From the NCBI GenBank assembly GCA_002162955.1, contig MABD01000057.1, positions 248,001 through 312,000 of the forward strand: DNA of 64,000 nt. The letters are read 5' to 3'. The notes beneath the pieces were generated by a model that saw only the letters and a program-made list of their open reading frames with translations, searched no databases and had not been told where the DNA came from. Shown piece after piece: positions 1 to 9,696 of this stretch. This DNA is from Gammaproteobacteria bacterium 45_16_T64 (GTDB lineage: Bacteria > Pseudomonadota > Gammaproteobacteria > Pseudomonadales > Ketobacteraceae). The number at the start of each line of letters is the position of its first letter. Within the stretch, counting starts at the first letter, position 1. The position numbers and the translations under genes were made by a program.

Positions 1-3000
1 TCCGCCATCCCAAGGACCCCAGTTAAACGAAACTACGTGACAGTTAGGGTGCTGCTGCTTAAACCGTAGCGCTGTCTTGTTTAGGATTTCGTTTGCGACT
101 GAGTAATCTGCTTGACCTTCGTTTCCGTAGAAACCAGCACCAGAAGAGAACAATGCTAGATGCTGGAGTTTCTTGACATCTACCGCATTCAGTAACGCCG
201 TCATCCCCTGAACTTTAGTTGAATAAACAGCATCAAAGTCAGCGACTGTTTTCTGCTCAATGTACTTATCTGCAAGTACGCCTGCACCGTGAATAATCCC
301 CGTCACTTCACCGAACACAGAGATCGCAGGAGCAATCCTTTCTGGCATTGCGTTAACATCTGTCACATCAGCGCTGATGTACATCGCCTTGCCGCCAACC
401 CGCTCTATCGTTGCGAGCGCATTGGATATTTCACGGGTAGAAAGTACTGGGCGTAATAACGCATTAACTTTAACTGGCGTTGGCTTGTCGCCTTGCGCAA
501 TCAGTTCCTGCATGGCCAGCTTTTTAAGTTCGCCTTCATCTAAACAGTTTTGAACCCAAGTAGGCTCTTCGCCATCATAGACAGAACGACCTAACAAGAT
601 GAACTTGCACTTATAGCGAGCAGCAATTTTCTCTACGCACTTAGTCGTCACACCCTTCGCCCCGCCACTCACAAGGAATACAGAATCTTGAGTGATCGAA
701 TTACCGGATTCTACAGAGTAGCTATCGATATCTAAGGTTTCCAATGTCACTCGGCCTTTAGCACCGTGACCAACCTCAACCAACTGGCTGTTTACATCAT
801 GAAGCTCAGACACAATACACTTCGCAGCATCTTTAGCGGTCTTCTTAGACGCGATATCAATGGCGCGGCAGAACACATTTGGCCACTCAAGCTTTAGCGT
901 CTTAGTTAGACCAAACAGGCCACCTTGAACAATATCCTCTCCAAGAGAGTTACCGTAGCCTAATGAACCATCCATTCTTGCAACCGTCACAAATGCGCTT
1001 CGACCCGTAGTCGCTGCACTGTTCAGGGTTGCTTTAAGGTGCTTCGCAAGTAAGAAGCTATTTAGCAACATTGCTTTGCTAGCTTCTGGATAGCTAATGC
1101 CTTCTTTCGTTGATGCCGCAGCAGGCTGAATGGCAAATACTGAACCAATAGCACCCACATTCGCTTGAATGGTATTCAGACTATCAACCAATGCTTCTTC
1201 AGAAACATCAGCCATCTGAACACACGTCGCATCTTTAACACTACTAGGCTTCACGATAGTAGTAGGTAACTGTAGTACCGCAGGCTTCCAACCTTTCGAC
1301 ACTAGCTCTTTCGCAAGTATGCCCGCGATTTTAGAACCATCATCTACGATCAGTGCAACATTTTCTGCTGGCACTTCAATAGCTAGAGCATCAGCTTCTG
1401 GAAGCACTATCACTTCAGCAATACTGCTCGGTGCCCAACCATCATCTGCGACTTCAACAGGTGTTGTTGCTACAGACGATGATGCAGACGCTACATTGGC
1501 GCTAGCGGAAAAAGCTGTTGCATTTAGATAGTCAATGATCTCGCCTAGCGTACGTAATTCCGATAACTCATTTGCATTCAAATCAGGCAACCCAGTCAGC
1601 GTGTCTTGTACGCCACCTAGGATTTCAACACGCTTGATAGAATCAATTCCCAAATCAGCCTCAAGGTCCATTTCGACCTCTAGCATTTCCTCGGGATAAC
1701 CCGTCTTATCAGCCACCACTTGCATCATGACCTGGGTAATCTCTGCGATACCGGGTGCAGCACCAGCCGCTGGGACTGCCGCTATTGGCTCAGCTACTTG
1801 AGAACCAGAAACTTGGGCAGTCATATAATCGACGATTTCCCCTAGTGTTCTCAGCTCTGATAATTCATTCGCGTTTAGCTCAGGTAACTCAGGTAACTCA
1901 TCCTGTACAGCACCTAGAATCTCAACTCTCTTGATTGAGTCAATGCCTAGATCTGCTTCCATATCCATTTCAAGCTCAAGCATTTCCTTCGGATAACCCG
2001 TCTTCTCTGCAACGGCAGCCATCATTACAACGTTTATCTGAGCAAGATCCAAAGAAGATGACGGCGCCGCAGCGACTGGCGCGGCAACCGCAGGGGCTGG
2101 AGCAGCACTGCTTGGCACTTGCTTCTGCATGTACTCAACGATCTCACCTAAGGTTCTCAACTCAGACAATTCGTTTGCATTAAGCTCCGGTAATTCAGGC
2201 AATTCATCCTGAACCGCACCCAATATCTCAACACGCTTGATTGAATCGATGCCGAGGTCGGCCTCCATATCCATTTCAAGCTCTAACATTTCTTCCGGGT
2301 AACCCGTCTTGTCAGCAACGGCAGCCATCATTACCTGATTGATCTTACCAAGGTCAAGTGAAGGGCCAGCAGCAACTGGCGAAGATGCCGTAGGTGCTTG
2401 TGCCTGCATATAGCTGACAATTTCACCCAAGGTTCTTAACTCTGACAAGTCATTAGCATTGAGCTCAGGCAAGCCAGGTAGTTCGTCCTGTACCGCTCCC
2501 AATATCTCAACACGCTTAATGGAATCAATGCCAAGGTCAGCTTCCATATCCATTTCTAATTCAAGCATTTCTACGGGGTAGCCAGTTTTATCAGCAACCG
2601 CCGCCATCATTACTCGGTTAATTTCCGCTAGATCTAGTCCTGCAACAGGTGCAGCGGCCGACACAGCTGGAGCAGCCCCTCCAGCAGGAACTTGCGCTTT
2701 CATATAATCAACGATCTCACCCAACGTACGTAACTCGGATAGATCATTAGCATTAAGTTCGGGAAGATCAGGAAGTTCATCCTGAACCGCACCCAGAATT
2801 TCAACACGCTTGATTGAATCGATACCTAAATCGGCTTCCATATCCATTTCTAATTCAAGCATTTCTACAGGGTAGCCAGTCTTATCGGCAACCGCTGCAA
2901 GCATAACCTTGTTAATCTGTTCCAAATCCATGCTCGGCGCTGTACTCACCGCAGCGGGAGCTGAAGACGCTGCCGACGCTGTAGGGACCTGAGCTTTCAT

Positions 3001-6000
3001 GTAATCAACGATCTCACCCAAGGTTCTCAACTCAGACAAATCGTTTGCATTCAGCTCTGGCAATTCTGGCAATTCATCTTGAACCGAACCCAGAATTTCA
3101 ACACGCTTGATGGAGTCGATACCTAAATCGGCTTCCATATCCATTTCTAGCTCTAGCATCTCTTCAGGATACCCAGTCTTATCAGCAACCGCTGCCAACA
3201 TGACTGAATTAATTTTAGCTAGATCTAAACTCGGAGCAGCAGCAACAGGAGCAGGAGCAGGAGCAGCTTGTTTAACAGGTGCAGTCTTAGCTACGACAGG
3301 CGCCGGAGCAACAGGAGGTTTCGCTACAGGCGCTGGAGCAACCGGCGCAGGTGCAACCGTCTTAGGTGCAACAGGAGCCTGCTGAACAACGTTCGCCGCT
3401 GGTTCAGATACTGCAGGAGCAGGAGCAGCAATAGATGCTGGTGCATTATATACAGGAGCCGAATCTAGCGCGCTTACACCGCTTTTAAACTGATTTTTCA
3501 TCAATCGCAACGCGGCAGTAGAATTATCTGTTTGTCCCTGCAAATACTGTTCGTGCACACGCAAAGTGTCGGACTGATAAGAATGGAACATCATCATACT
3601 GCGCTGAACACTTTCTGGAATCTCTTTGCCTTGTGCTGCTAATTCGAGCTGCTGAGACATCAGATTTTCAAATGCGCTGGAGTATTGCTGTGGAGATTCT
3701 AAATACTTCTCATGAACATTAAGTATGTCATTTTGATTTTGATAGAAACTATTTAATCCACGCTCGATGCTATCCGCTAACCCAGCCGTGTTCTCCACTG
3801 ACACTGAATTATCTGCTCTCGCAGGTGCTGCTTGTTGCACGGCCTTTTGTACGACAGCTGCAGCAGGCTTTGCGTTCGTTTGTGGCTTAGCCACAATTGC
3901 GACGGGCGCAACAGGCGGAGGAGTCACTGAAGCCGACACTGTTACCGGTTCCTTAACGACTGGCTTAGCAATCACTTTTGCCGCAGGCGCAGGTTCTTTT
4001 ACAATAACTTCCTGAATAGGGCCTTTCACTTGGTGGCCATCAGTAAGCGCATCCTGATAGATCTTCTGTGTCTTATCACTCACATGGTGATTTCCGCTCA
4101 GACTTAACGTAAGCGGAGATTTCTTACGCAAGGTAATGTCTTCTCTTTCCATTTCATGGGGATCAACATCTGCCAAACTAATACCCACAACCGCAAGCTG
4201 TATGACCGCTTGTCTGAATTGCACATCAGAATCTTTCTTAGGATTCGCGTTCAACGCTATTGAAACGTGAGGCTGGTCACCCAGAATGTTCTCAACCAAT
4301 TTCGAAAGTACATTTTTAGGACCGAATTCAACAAATACTCGACCGCCAGCATCGTAAATATTCTCAATTGAGTCCTTAAATTTAACGGGCTCAAGAATAT
4401 GATTTTTTAGCGCTTTCTTAATAGACGCCGGCGCACTTGGATGCGCCACCCCTGTTCCGTTTGCAAACACAGGCACAGTAGGCTTGTTAAATTTGGTATT
4501 TTGAATCACATCAGCAAAAGGCTTTTGTGCATGACCTACGAGTGGCGTATGGAAAGCCGCAGAAACTGGCAACGAAACCACTTTATACCCTTTCGCTTCC
4601 AATTGCTCTTTCGCGGTGTTTATCGCTGCAGTCTCACCCGCGACAACCACTTGATTCTTTGAATTGAAGTTTGCGATCGAAATACCGTTGATTCCCGATA
4701 TTTCTGATTCCAAAGAAGACACGTCTCCTACTACCGCAATCATCGATCCCGCATCAAATGAGGCATCATCAGGAGCAGCCATTGCCGCGCCTCTTGCCTG
4801 AGCTAGACGATAATAATCTTCTTCCGAAACCACACCCGCTGCCCACAACGCCGTTAGCTCACCAAAGCTATGGCCGGCAACAAAATCAGTAGAGAATCCT
4901 GCGTCGCTAAATAGCTTGAACAGGCCAGAACTGATCACACCGATGGCTGGCTGCGCGTTCTCTGTTCTTTGTAATTCAATATCAAGTTGACGACGAGCTT
5001 CTTCGGTAAATACTGGCTTAGGATACAACGCTTCCGCGATCGACTTCCCTTGCTCTGCAAACACAGCGTTCATACTTTCGACGCTATTCATCATCGTCGG
5101 ATAGTTAATCGCTAACTTAGAACCCATGTTAACGTATTGAGAACCTTGACCCGAGAACAATGAAACCACTTTACCTTTCGCGTCCAGACCTTCTTCACGA
5201 TAGTAAACACCCGTTGGCAGATCCCAAGAAGTCTTAGCTGGCTGAGCGGTTAACGTCTTTATAACAGACTCAAGCATCTTAACGGTTTCATCAAGAGATG
5301 TGGTCACAAAACCAACACGAGACTGACTCACGTTAAGCTCTCTTAAGCCATTCTCCTTTAACATGGAATAGTGAACCTTCTCACTTTCTGCACCCTTCAG
5401 CGCAGCAAGCAACGATTCACTTTGAGATTTCAATCCAGCCTGATTGTCAGCGGCGAGTAGTACGAATTGTGCTGTACTTTGTAATCGGAAAGCCCCTGTA
5501 TTCTTTGGAGTATATTCTTCAAGCACATAGTGGAAGTTAGTACCACCAAATCCAAACGCACTAATTCCCGCTCGTCGCGGTGTGCCATCTTGACGGGAAA
5601 CCCATGGGCGAGTATCTGCATTCACATAAAATGGAGAGTTCTCTATTTCCAATTTCGGGTTCGGCGTGTCTACATTTATAGTCGGTGGCAATACCTTATG
5701 ATATAGGGCCAACGAGGCTTTGATAAACCCTGCAGTACCTGCTGCCGCTTTGGTATGACCAATTTGTGACTTAACACTACCCAGCGCTATATATTGCTTT
5801 TCATCACGTCCGTCATCAAACGCTTTCATCAAACCGCCAAACTCAGCAACATCACCCGCTGCTGTACCAGTACCATGAGCTTCGATCAAACCAACGGTTT
5901 GTGGATCAAAACCTGCATCTTCGTATGCTTGGTTAAGCGCTTTTGCTTGCCCTTGTGGTCGCGGAGCATAAATACTCTTAAACTTACCATCACTGGAAGC

Positions 6001-6930
6001 ACCGACACCTTTTATAACACTATAGATTCGATCGCCATCTCTTTCTGCGTCTTCTAAACGCTTAAGGGCAACCATACCCAGACCTTCACCAACCAACATA
6101 CCTCGAGATTTTTCATCGAAAGTCTGTACACACTCAGCGTCAGTGAATGCTGGAGTTTTACTAAAACTCATATACATTACGATTGAGTTATCACAGCAGA
6201 CACCACCCGTGACCATTACCTCACTTCGACCGTCTAACAACTCAGTCAATGCCATCCGAGTTGCTGCAAGCGATCCAGCACACGCTGCATCAACAACACA
6301 GTTCATACCGCCAAAATCGAAACGATTAGCAATTCTGCCTGCAATAACATTACCTAGCATTCCGGGGAATGAATTCTCTTCCCAGCCAACATAGGCTTTC
6401 TTAAACTTATCGATAATGACATCAACATCTTCATCCGCAACGCCACTGCTCTTCAATACCTTCTGTAGAATCGGATACTGTAAACGAGATACCAATGGCG
6501 CCAACAATTTCTGACCACCACCTACACCCAAAGTAATACCTATTTTCTGAGAATCGTACCCGGAGTCTGGACCTATACCCGCGTCCTCTAGCACATCCTT
6601 CGCTACAATTAGCGACAATAACTGAGCAACATCTGTTATTTCCAGGATGTTAGGTGGCAATCCATATTCCATTGGGTTGAAATCAAGGTCTGGTATAAAG
6701 CCACCACGCTTACAGTAGGTCTTATCTTCTGCCCTTTTGTCCGCGTCATAGTAATCTTCGATTTTCCAGCGGCTCTCTGGAACATCGATGATGCAATCAA
6801 TCTTATTGAGAATGTTATCCCAATACGATTGGAGGTTTTTTGCCTCGGCAAAAACACTGGCCATACCAACTATGGCTATTGGTGTTTCTTGTAGTCGAGA
6901 ATTCAGTCGAGAGATATTTTCCTCGCTCAT
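1..6930 (-). CDS. pfaA: PfaA-type polyunsaturated fatty acid synthase subunit, KS-MAT-6xACP-KR (C-terminus off window)
   Basis: Multidomain PUFA synthase subunit that builds long-chain polyunsaturated acyl chains on tandem acyl carrier proteins in the cytoplasm. The visible 2,310 residues hold a ketosynthase with active-site Cys217 in DAACAGS, a malonyl-CoA acyltransferase with Ser688 in GHSFGE, a helical linker (about 930-1100), a Pro/Ala-rich spacer, and six ACPs. Each ACP carries a phosphopantetheine Ser in a GIDSIKR motif (Ser1273, 1372, 1470, 1563, 1665, 1764). A ketoreductase follows with the SGGAKGV nucleotide-binding loop near 2080 and a catalytic YSVAN near 2275. Family members are about 2,500-2,900 residues, so the C-terminal few hundred are missing at the left edge; pfaB, C and D would be expected beyond it. 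The start at 6930 has AAGGA nine bases upstream; an in-frame ATG at 6960 lacks one. The domain order is diagnostic of PfaA. Confidence 0.95.
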   Translation of the reverse strand, partial: MSEENISRLNSRLQETPIAIVGMASVFAEAKNLQSYWDNILNKIDCIIDVPESRWKIEDYYDADKRAEDKTYCKRGGFIPDLDFNPMEYGLPPNILEITDVAQLLSLIVAKDVLEDAGIGPDSGYDSQKIGITLGVGGGQKLLAPLVSRLQYPILQKVLKSSGVADEDVDVIIDKFKKAYVGWEENSFPGMLGNVIAGRIANRFDFGGMNCVVDAACAGSLAATRMALTELLDGRSEVMVTGGVCCDNSIVMYMSFSKTPAFTDAECVQTFDEKSRGMLVGEGLGMVALKRLEDAERDGDRIYSVIKGVGASSDGKFKSIYAPRPQGQAKALNQAYEDAGFDPQTVGLIEAHGTGTAAGDVAEFGGLMKAFDDGRDEKQYIALGSVKSQIGHTKAAAGTAGFIKASLALYHKVLPPTINVDTPNPKLEIENSPFYVNADTRPWVSRQDGTPRRAGISAFGFGGTNFHYVLEEYTPKNTGAFRLQSTAQFVLLAADNQAGLKSQSESLLAALKGAESEKVHYSMLKENGLRELNVSQSRVGFVTTSLDETVKMLESVIKTLTAQPAKTSWDLPTGVYYREEGLDAKGKVVSLFSGQGSQYVNMGSKLAINYPTMMNSVESMNAVFAEQGKSIAEALYPKPVFTEEARRQLDIELQRTENAQPAIGVISSGLFKLFSDAGFSTDFVAGHSFGELTALWAAGVVSEEDYYRLAQARGAAMAAPDDASFDAGSMIAVVGDVSSLESEISGINGISIANFNSKNQVVVAGETAAINTAKEQLEAKGYKVVSLPVSAAFHTPLVGHAQKPFADVIQNTKFNKPTVPVFANGTGVAHPSAPASIKKALKNHILEPVKFKDSIENIYDAGGRVFVEFGPKNVLSKLVENILGDQPHVSIALNANPKKDSDVQFRQAVIQLAVVGISLADVDPHEMEREDITLRKKSPLTLSLSGNHHVSDKTQKIYQDALTDGHQVKGPIQEVIVKEPAPAAKVIAKPVVKEPVTVSASVTPPPVAPVAIVAKPQTNAKPAAAVVQKAVQQAAPARADNSVSVENTAGLADSIERGLNSFYQNQNDILNVHEKYLESPQQYSSAFENLMSQQLELAAQGKEIPESVQRSMMMFHSYQSDTLRVHEQYLQGQTDNSTAALRLMKNQFKSGVSALDSAPVYNAPASIAAPAPAVSEPAANVVQQAPVAPKTVAPAPVAPAPVAKPPVAPAPVVAKTAPVKQAAPAPAPVAAAPSLDLAKINSVMLAAVADKTGYPEEMLELEMDMEADLGIDSIKRVEILGSVQDELPELPELNANDLSELRTLGEIVDYMKAQVPTASAASSAPAAVSTAPSMDLEQINKVMLAAVADKTGYPVEMLELEMDMEADLGIDSIKRVEILGAVQDELPDLPELNANDLSELRTLGEIVDYMKAQVPAGGAAPAVSAAAPVAGLDLAEINRVMMAAVADKTGYPVEMLELEMDMEADLGIDSIKRVEILGAVQDELPGLPELNANDLSELRTLGEIVSYMQAQAPTASSPVAAGPSLDLGKINQVMMAAVADKTGYPEEMLELEMDMEADLGIDSIKRVEILGAVQDELPELPELNANELSELRTLGEIVEYMQKQVPSSAAPAPAVAAPVAAAPSSSLDLAQINVVMMAAVAEKTGYPKEMLELEMDMEADLGIDSIKRVEILGAVQDELPELPELNANELSELRTLGEIVDYMTAQVSGSQVAEPIAAVPAAGAAPGIAEITQVMMQVVADKTGYPEEMLEVEMDLEADLGIDSIKRVEILGGVQDTLTGLPDLNANELSELRTLGEIIDYLNATAFSASANVASASSSVATTPVEVADDGWAPSSIAEVIVLPEADALAIEVPAENVALIVDDGSKIAGILAKELVSKGWKPAVLQLPTTIVKPSSVKDATCVQMADVSEEALVDSLNTIQANVGAIGSVFAIQPAAASTKEGISYPEASKAMLLNSFLLAKHLKATLNSAATTGRSAFVTVARMDGSLGYGNSLGEDIVQGGLFGLTKTLKLEWPNVFCRAIDIASKKTAKDAAKCIVSELHDVNSQLVEVGHGAKGRVTLETLDIDSYSVESGNSITQDSVFLVSGGAKGVTTKCVEKIAARYKCKFILLGRSVYDGEEPTWVQNCLDEGELKKLAMQELIAQGDKPTPVKVNALLRPVLSTREISNALATIERVGGKAMYISADVTDVNAMPERIAPAISVFGEVTGIIHGAGVLADKYIEQKTVADFDAVYSTKVQGMTALLNAVDVKKLQHLALFSSGAGFYGNEGQADYSVANEILNKTALRFKQQHPNCHVVSFNWGPWDGG

Positions 6931-8038
6931 CGCATATTCCTTTTGTATAAGTTCAGACATAAATTGAGTTTTGACAATGCCTTTACAGCACTTCGATTAT
7001 TTTCTTTAAAAACGGACACAGGCTTCCACCATATACATATGGCAAGAGCACTAAAAAAGGGAAAACTAGGTACTAAACTAAGTAACACTGAGGGGACAGA
7101 AGGTTGACTGGTAAGTTTCAAACAACGCATCAGCAACACGCCACCCATAGACCTAATAAGGTGCATGTTAGATTACGTGAATAGACTGTTAAGCGCCGAA
7201 TACCAAAGCGCACATGTTTGGATATATGTCTTATTAGCATTTGTTAGGAAACTGTCGTTTATTGTTTTTCTTTTATTCCGTACCAAGCAAACCAAGTACG
7301 CTGGCTACCATTAGCGATATCAATCAGTGCTGTTAATTTATCAGCCCATCTTGACGACACTATGACGCATTGGGTTATCCACGCAGCATTTTACTTCGCT
7401 GATTACGGCCAATATTTACTGATAAACACCATACCTGAGTTAACCCAAAGGCATCAATCTATTATTGTCCCTATATGTAAACATTTGTTTATTTTTCCAA
7501 ATTACGGGCATTTGCGCACAAAACACTAATCTTTAGATTAGCCATTTATTAACAATTTATGCTGCGAAACCCAAAAACAAAACACTAGTTCACTTTTTTC
7601 AAAAGACGAACAGCAGAGAACCAAATGGGACAAGATACCGGTAAGATACACAATCATCACGACTTATCGCCGCCAAATAGATTATTTTGCAGTCAATCGA
7701 GCGGTAAAGCTACCTCCAGACACACATTGCCCAACAGGAAGGGCTGAGTGTTGCCGCCTAGGAGAACCGTTCAGGAGAGTCCAAGGAGTGCTTTGGCCAG
7801 AAAACCTCACCATATGACCGATAAAGGCCAAATCGTAGTGATTCCGCATATTCCAGTAATGCCGGGCCAACAACAATGACCATTATGCGCCATACCTATA
7901 CCGATTAAGCGTAGTTATTAGGATATTCGATGTGTCAATTATACGGCTCTAGTGATTAATGTTAACAAGATACCTGTAACTGTATACACGCTAGAAATGG
8001 TAGCCCAAATACAATCCAACACACGGAGAAGGCGCTCA
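6931..8038. other. 1.1 kb gap between pfaA and the regulatory operon
   Basis: This stretch separates the pfaA start from the end of the LysR-type gene. I see no open reading frame with recognisable homology, no tRNA and no strong rho-independent terminator. The parts at about 7200-7330 and 7440-7600 are AT-rich. It most likely holds the pfaA promoter, a long 5' leader and binding sites for regulators, possibly the adjacent LysR-type protein. Two short minus-strand frames (6927-7166 and 7682-7876) look like chance. This reading is inference from position only. Confidence 0.5.
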
Positions 8039-8953
8039 TCAAAGACCCTGACACAAATTGATTAGTGTTTTTCGCAAAAAATCAAGCTGCTTTTGCTTTC
8101 CCTTCAATTTTTCCGTAGCCCAATAACACCTTACCGACATTTTTGAGGGTATTTCGATACAAATAGAAGACAAAACGCGAAGATCCATCCAGTCCAACTT
8201 AGCAACCCTACCAGGAAGTACTGACACAACGTCTGCCCGATGGGTAACCCCTGCATTTATAGTGCTATCTGAATACACAACAACATTGCCCGTCACTTCT
8301 TTTTGAAAACACCGATAAAGCTGGCTAGGCACCGCGAAACATAGCTCACTTAACTCCGCTTCTGAAAATTGAGCCTTCATTATCGGGCTAACCGCCCCTA
8401 CCCATTCATCCTTCATCAAATTACAACTCTGAACCAAGGGACTTTCATATTCAGGAGGCACAAACCGTGAAGTCACAAACAAATCTACCGTCCTTGAGGC
8501 AACTTTCTCAATTCCTTTTTCTACATCGCCTTCGTATTCGTAATCCAAAATAAAATCACTATTAGTCCCATTAATGAGCGATTCTGTTAATGATGGTTCT
8601 ATAATTTTATGAAAGTAACCGTCGCCCGATATCTTAAATGCTGTTTTCTGCCCATTTTTGAAATGGCTAAATGAATCATCATAGAGCAGCCCCCCCAAAA
8701 TACTTTCTATTTGCTTAAGGCTCTCATAGACTTTTTTGGCCATATCATTAGGATGCAAATTTTGCCCATCCCTTCGAAACAGCTGCTCGCCAAAAAGTTC
8801 TTCGAACTTTTTAAGTGTATATGTCATTGAGGTTTGATGTATTCCTAACCCTCGAGCTGCCTTAGTCTGGTTTTTGGCACGATAGAGGGCCAAAAATCTT
8901 TTTACATCCACAAGACTAACAGCTTGAAACGGATCATTATCTATCTTCTCCAT
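8039..8953 (-). CDS. LysR-type transcriptional regulator
   Basis: 304-residue DNA-binding regulator. An N-terminal winged helix-turn-helix (about residues 14-75) shows the family pattern FLALYRAKNQTKAARGLG, then HQTSMTYTLKKFEELFG and QLFRRDG. A linker helix and a two-lobed periplasmic-binding-like effector domain (about 105-300) follow. The length is normal for LysR. Its start overlaps the end of the upstream receiver gene by 13 bases, so the two are probably translationally coupled. It is the last gene before the 1.1 kb gap and pfaA, in the same direction. LysR proteins usually control a neighbouring gene, so pfaA is the obvious candidate target, but this is inference. The effector is unknown. 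Confidence 0.85.
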   Translation of the reverse strand: MEKIDNDPFQAVSLVDVKRFLALYRAKNQTKAARGLGIHQTSMTYTLKKFEELFGEQLFRRDGQNLHPNDMAKKVYESLKQIESILGGLLYDDSFSHFKNGQKTAFKISGDGYFHKIIEPSLTESLINGTNSDFILDYEYEGDVEKGIEKVASRTVDLFVTSRFVPPEYESPLVQSCNLMKDEWVGAVSPIMKAQFSEAELSELCFAVPSQLYRCFQKEVTGNVVVYSDSTINAGVTHRADVVSVLPGRVAKLDWMDLRVLSSICIEIPSKMSVRCYWATEKLKGKQKQLDFLRKTLINLCQGL

Positions 8954-9696
8954 GCCAAATTCCTTAATTTCAACCCGCTAGCTTCAGTAAAAGGCTTGGT
9001 CACATGGCTAGCGCCTAGTGCATATATTTTAGCCATTTGCATGGTCCGGCATTGACTCGAAGAAAAAACAAATACCGGCCTACCCTCCCACCCAGACCTA
9101 AGCTGATCGAACACATCAAATCCGTTTAAGCCCGGCATAACAATATCAAGCGAAATCACGTCTGGAGAAAAACCAATACAAACATCAAGAGATTTCTGCG
9201 GATCGGTAACAATTTTTAGGTCAAAATATAGCTCACAGTAGCAGGCTAATTCTGTCGCCATAATTTCGTTATCATCCACGATCAATAACTTCTTCTTCTC
9301 ACCGACAGCATATCGCCCTCTCGATTGAGGTATAGCTAGGCTACTAATTACATTGTTAATGACTGATGAATGCACTGGTAATCTAAAGTATTCACAGATT
9401 CCACCTTCAAATATCGCTGGAGATCCATCACCAATACCAATTTCAGAATATGCAATCACATCACGCGCCACCGCCAGATGGCTCAATTCAAGCATCAATC
9501 TGTTGAGATTTTCTTGGCACCCAATATCAACCAAATAAATAGGGGCACAATCACGCCGAAATTTAGCAAGGAATTCACTGAAGGCAAAAAGTCTTGTATA
9601 GTTGCACTCTAGACTTTCAAGTATTCCTATATCCGTATCACCACCTATAAAGACGATCAGCTCTCTATCCAACGCCTTCTCCTCCAATTTTAGCAA
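8941..9696 (-). CDS. Stand-alone response-regulator receiver protein
   Basis: 251 residues. The C-terminal half (about 118-251) is a canonical receiver: acidic pair in LLIVDDNE, phosphoacceptor Asp184 in SLDIVMPG, a Ser in FVFSSSQ, and Lys in VTKPF. Residues 1-110 contain beta-strand-like stretches (ELIVFIGGD, APIYLVDIG) and may be a degenerate receiver. There is no DNA-binding or enzymatic output domain. It starts 32 bases inside the end of the giant kinase gene and overlaps the LysR gene at its own end. The likely role is to take phosphate from that kinase and act by protein contact, possibly on the LysR partner. The receiver call is firm; the partner is inferred. Confidence 0.85.
   Translation of the reverse strand: MLKLEEKALDRELIVFIGGDTDIGILESLECNYTRLFAFSEFLAKFRRDCAPIYLVDIGCQENLNRLMLELSHLAVARDVIAYSEIGIGDGSPAIFEGGICEYFRLPVHSSVINNVISSLAIPQSRGRYAVGEKKKLLIVDDNEIMATELACYCELYFDLKIVTDPQKSLDVCIGFSPDVISLDIVMPGLNGFDVFDQLRSGWEGRPVFVFSSSQCRTMQMAKIYALGASHVTKPFTEASGLKLRNLAWRR

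Noticed and set aside
1630-3130. Regular ~300-bp repeats, considered as a repeat array
   Set aside because: They are the six ACP domains of one protein, not a CRISPR or satellite.
3107-3385. Plus-strand frames rich in Ala/Gly/Thr opposite the PfaA linkers
   Set aside because: Low-complexity antisense shadows produced by the repetitive Ala/Pro coding DNA of pfaA.
6927-7166. 79-codon minus-strand frame overlapping the pfaA start
   Set aside because: Composition and product resemble no protein; it ends inside pfaA in another frame and has no ribosome site.
7682-7876. 64-codon minus-strand frame in the pfaA upstream gap
   Set aside because: The product has no domain and the start is weak; treated as chance or possible remnant of unidentified sequence.
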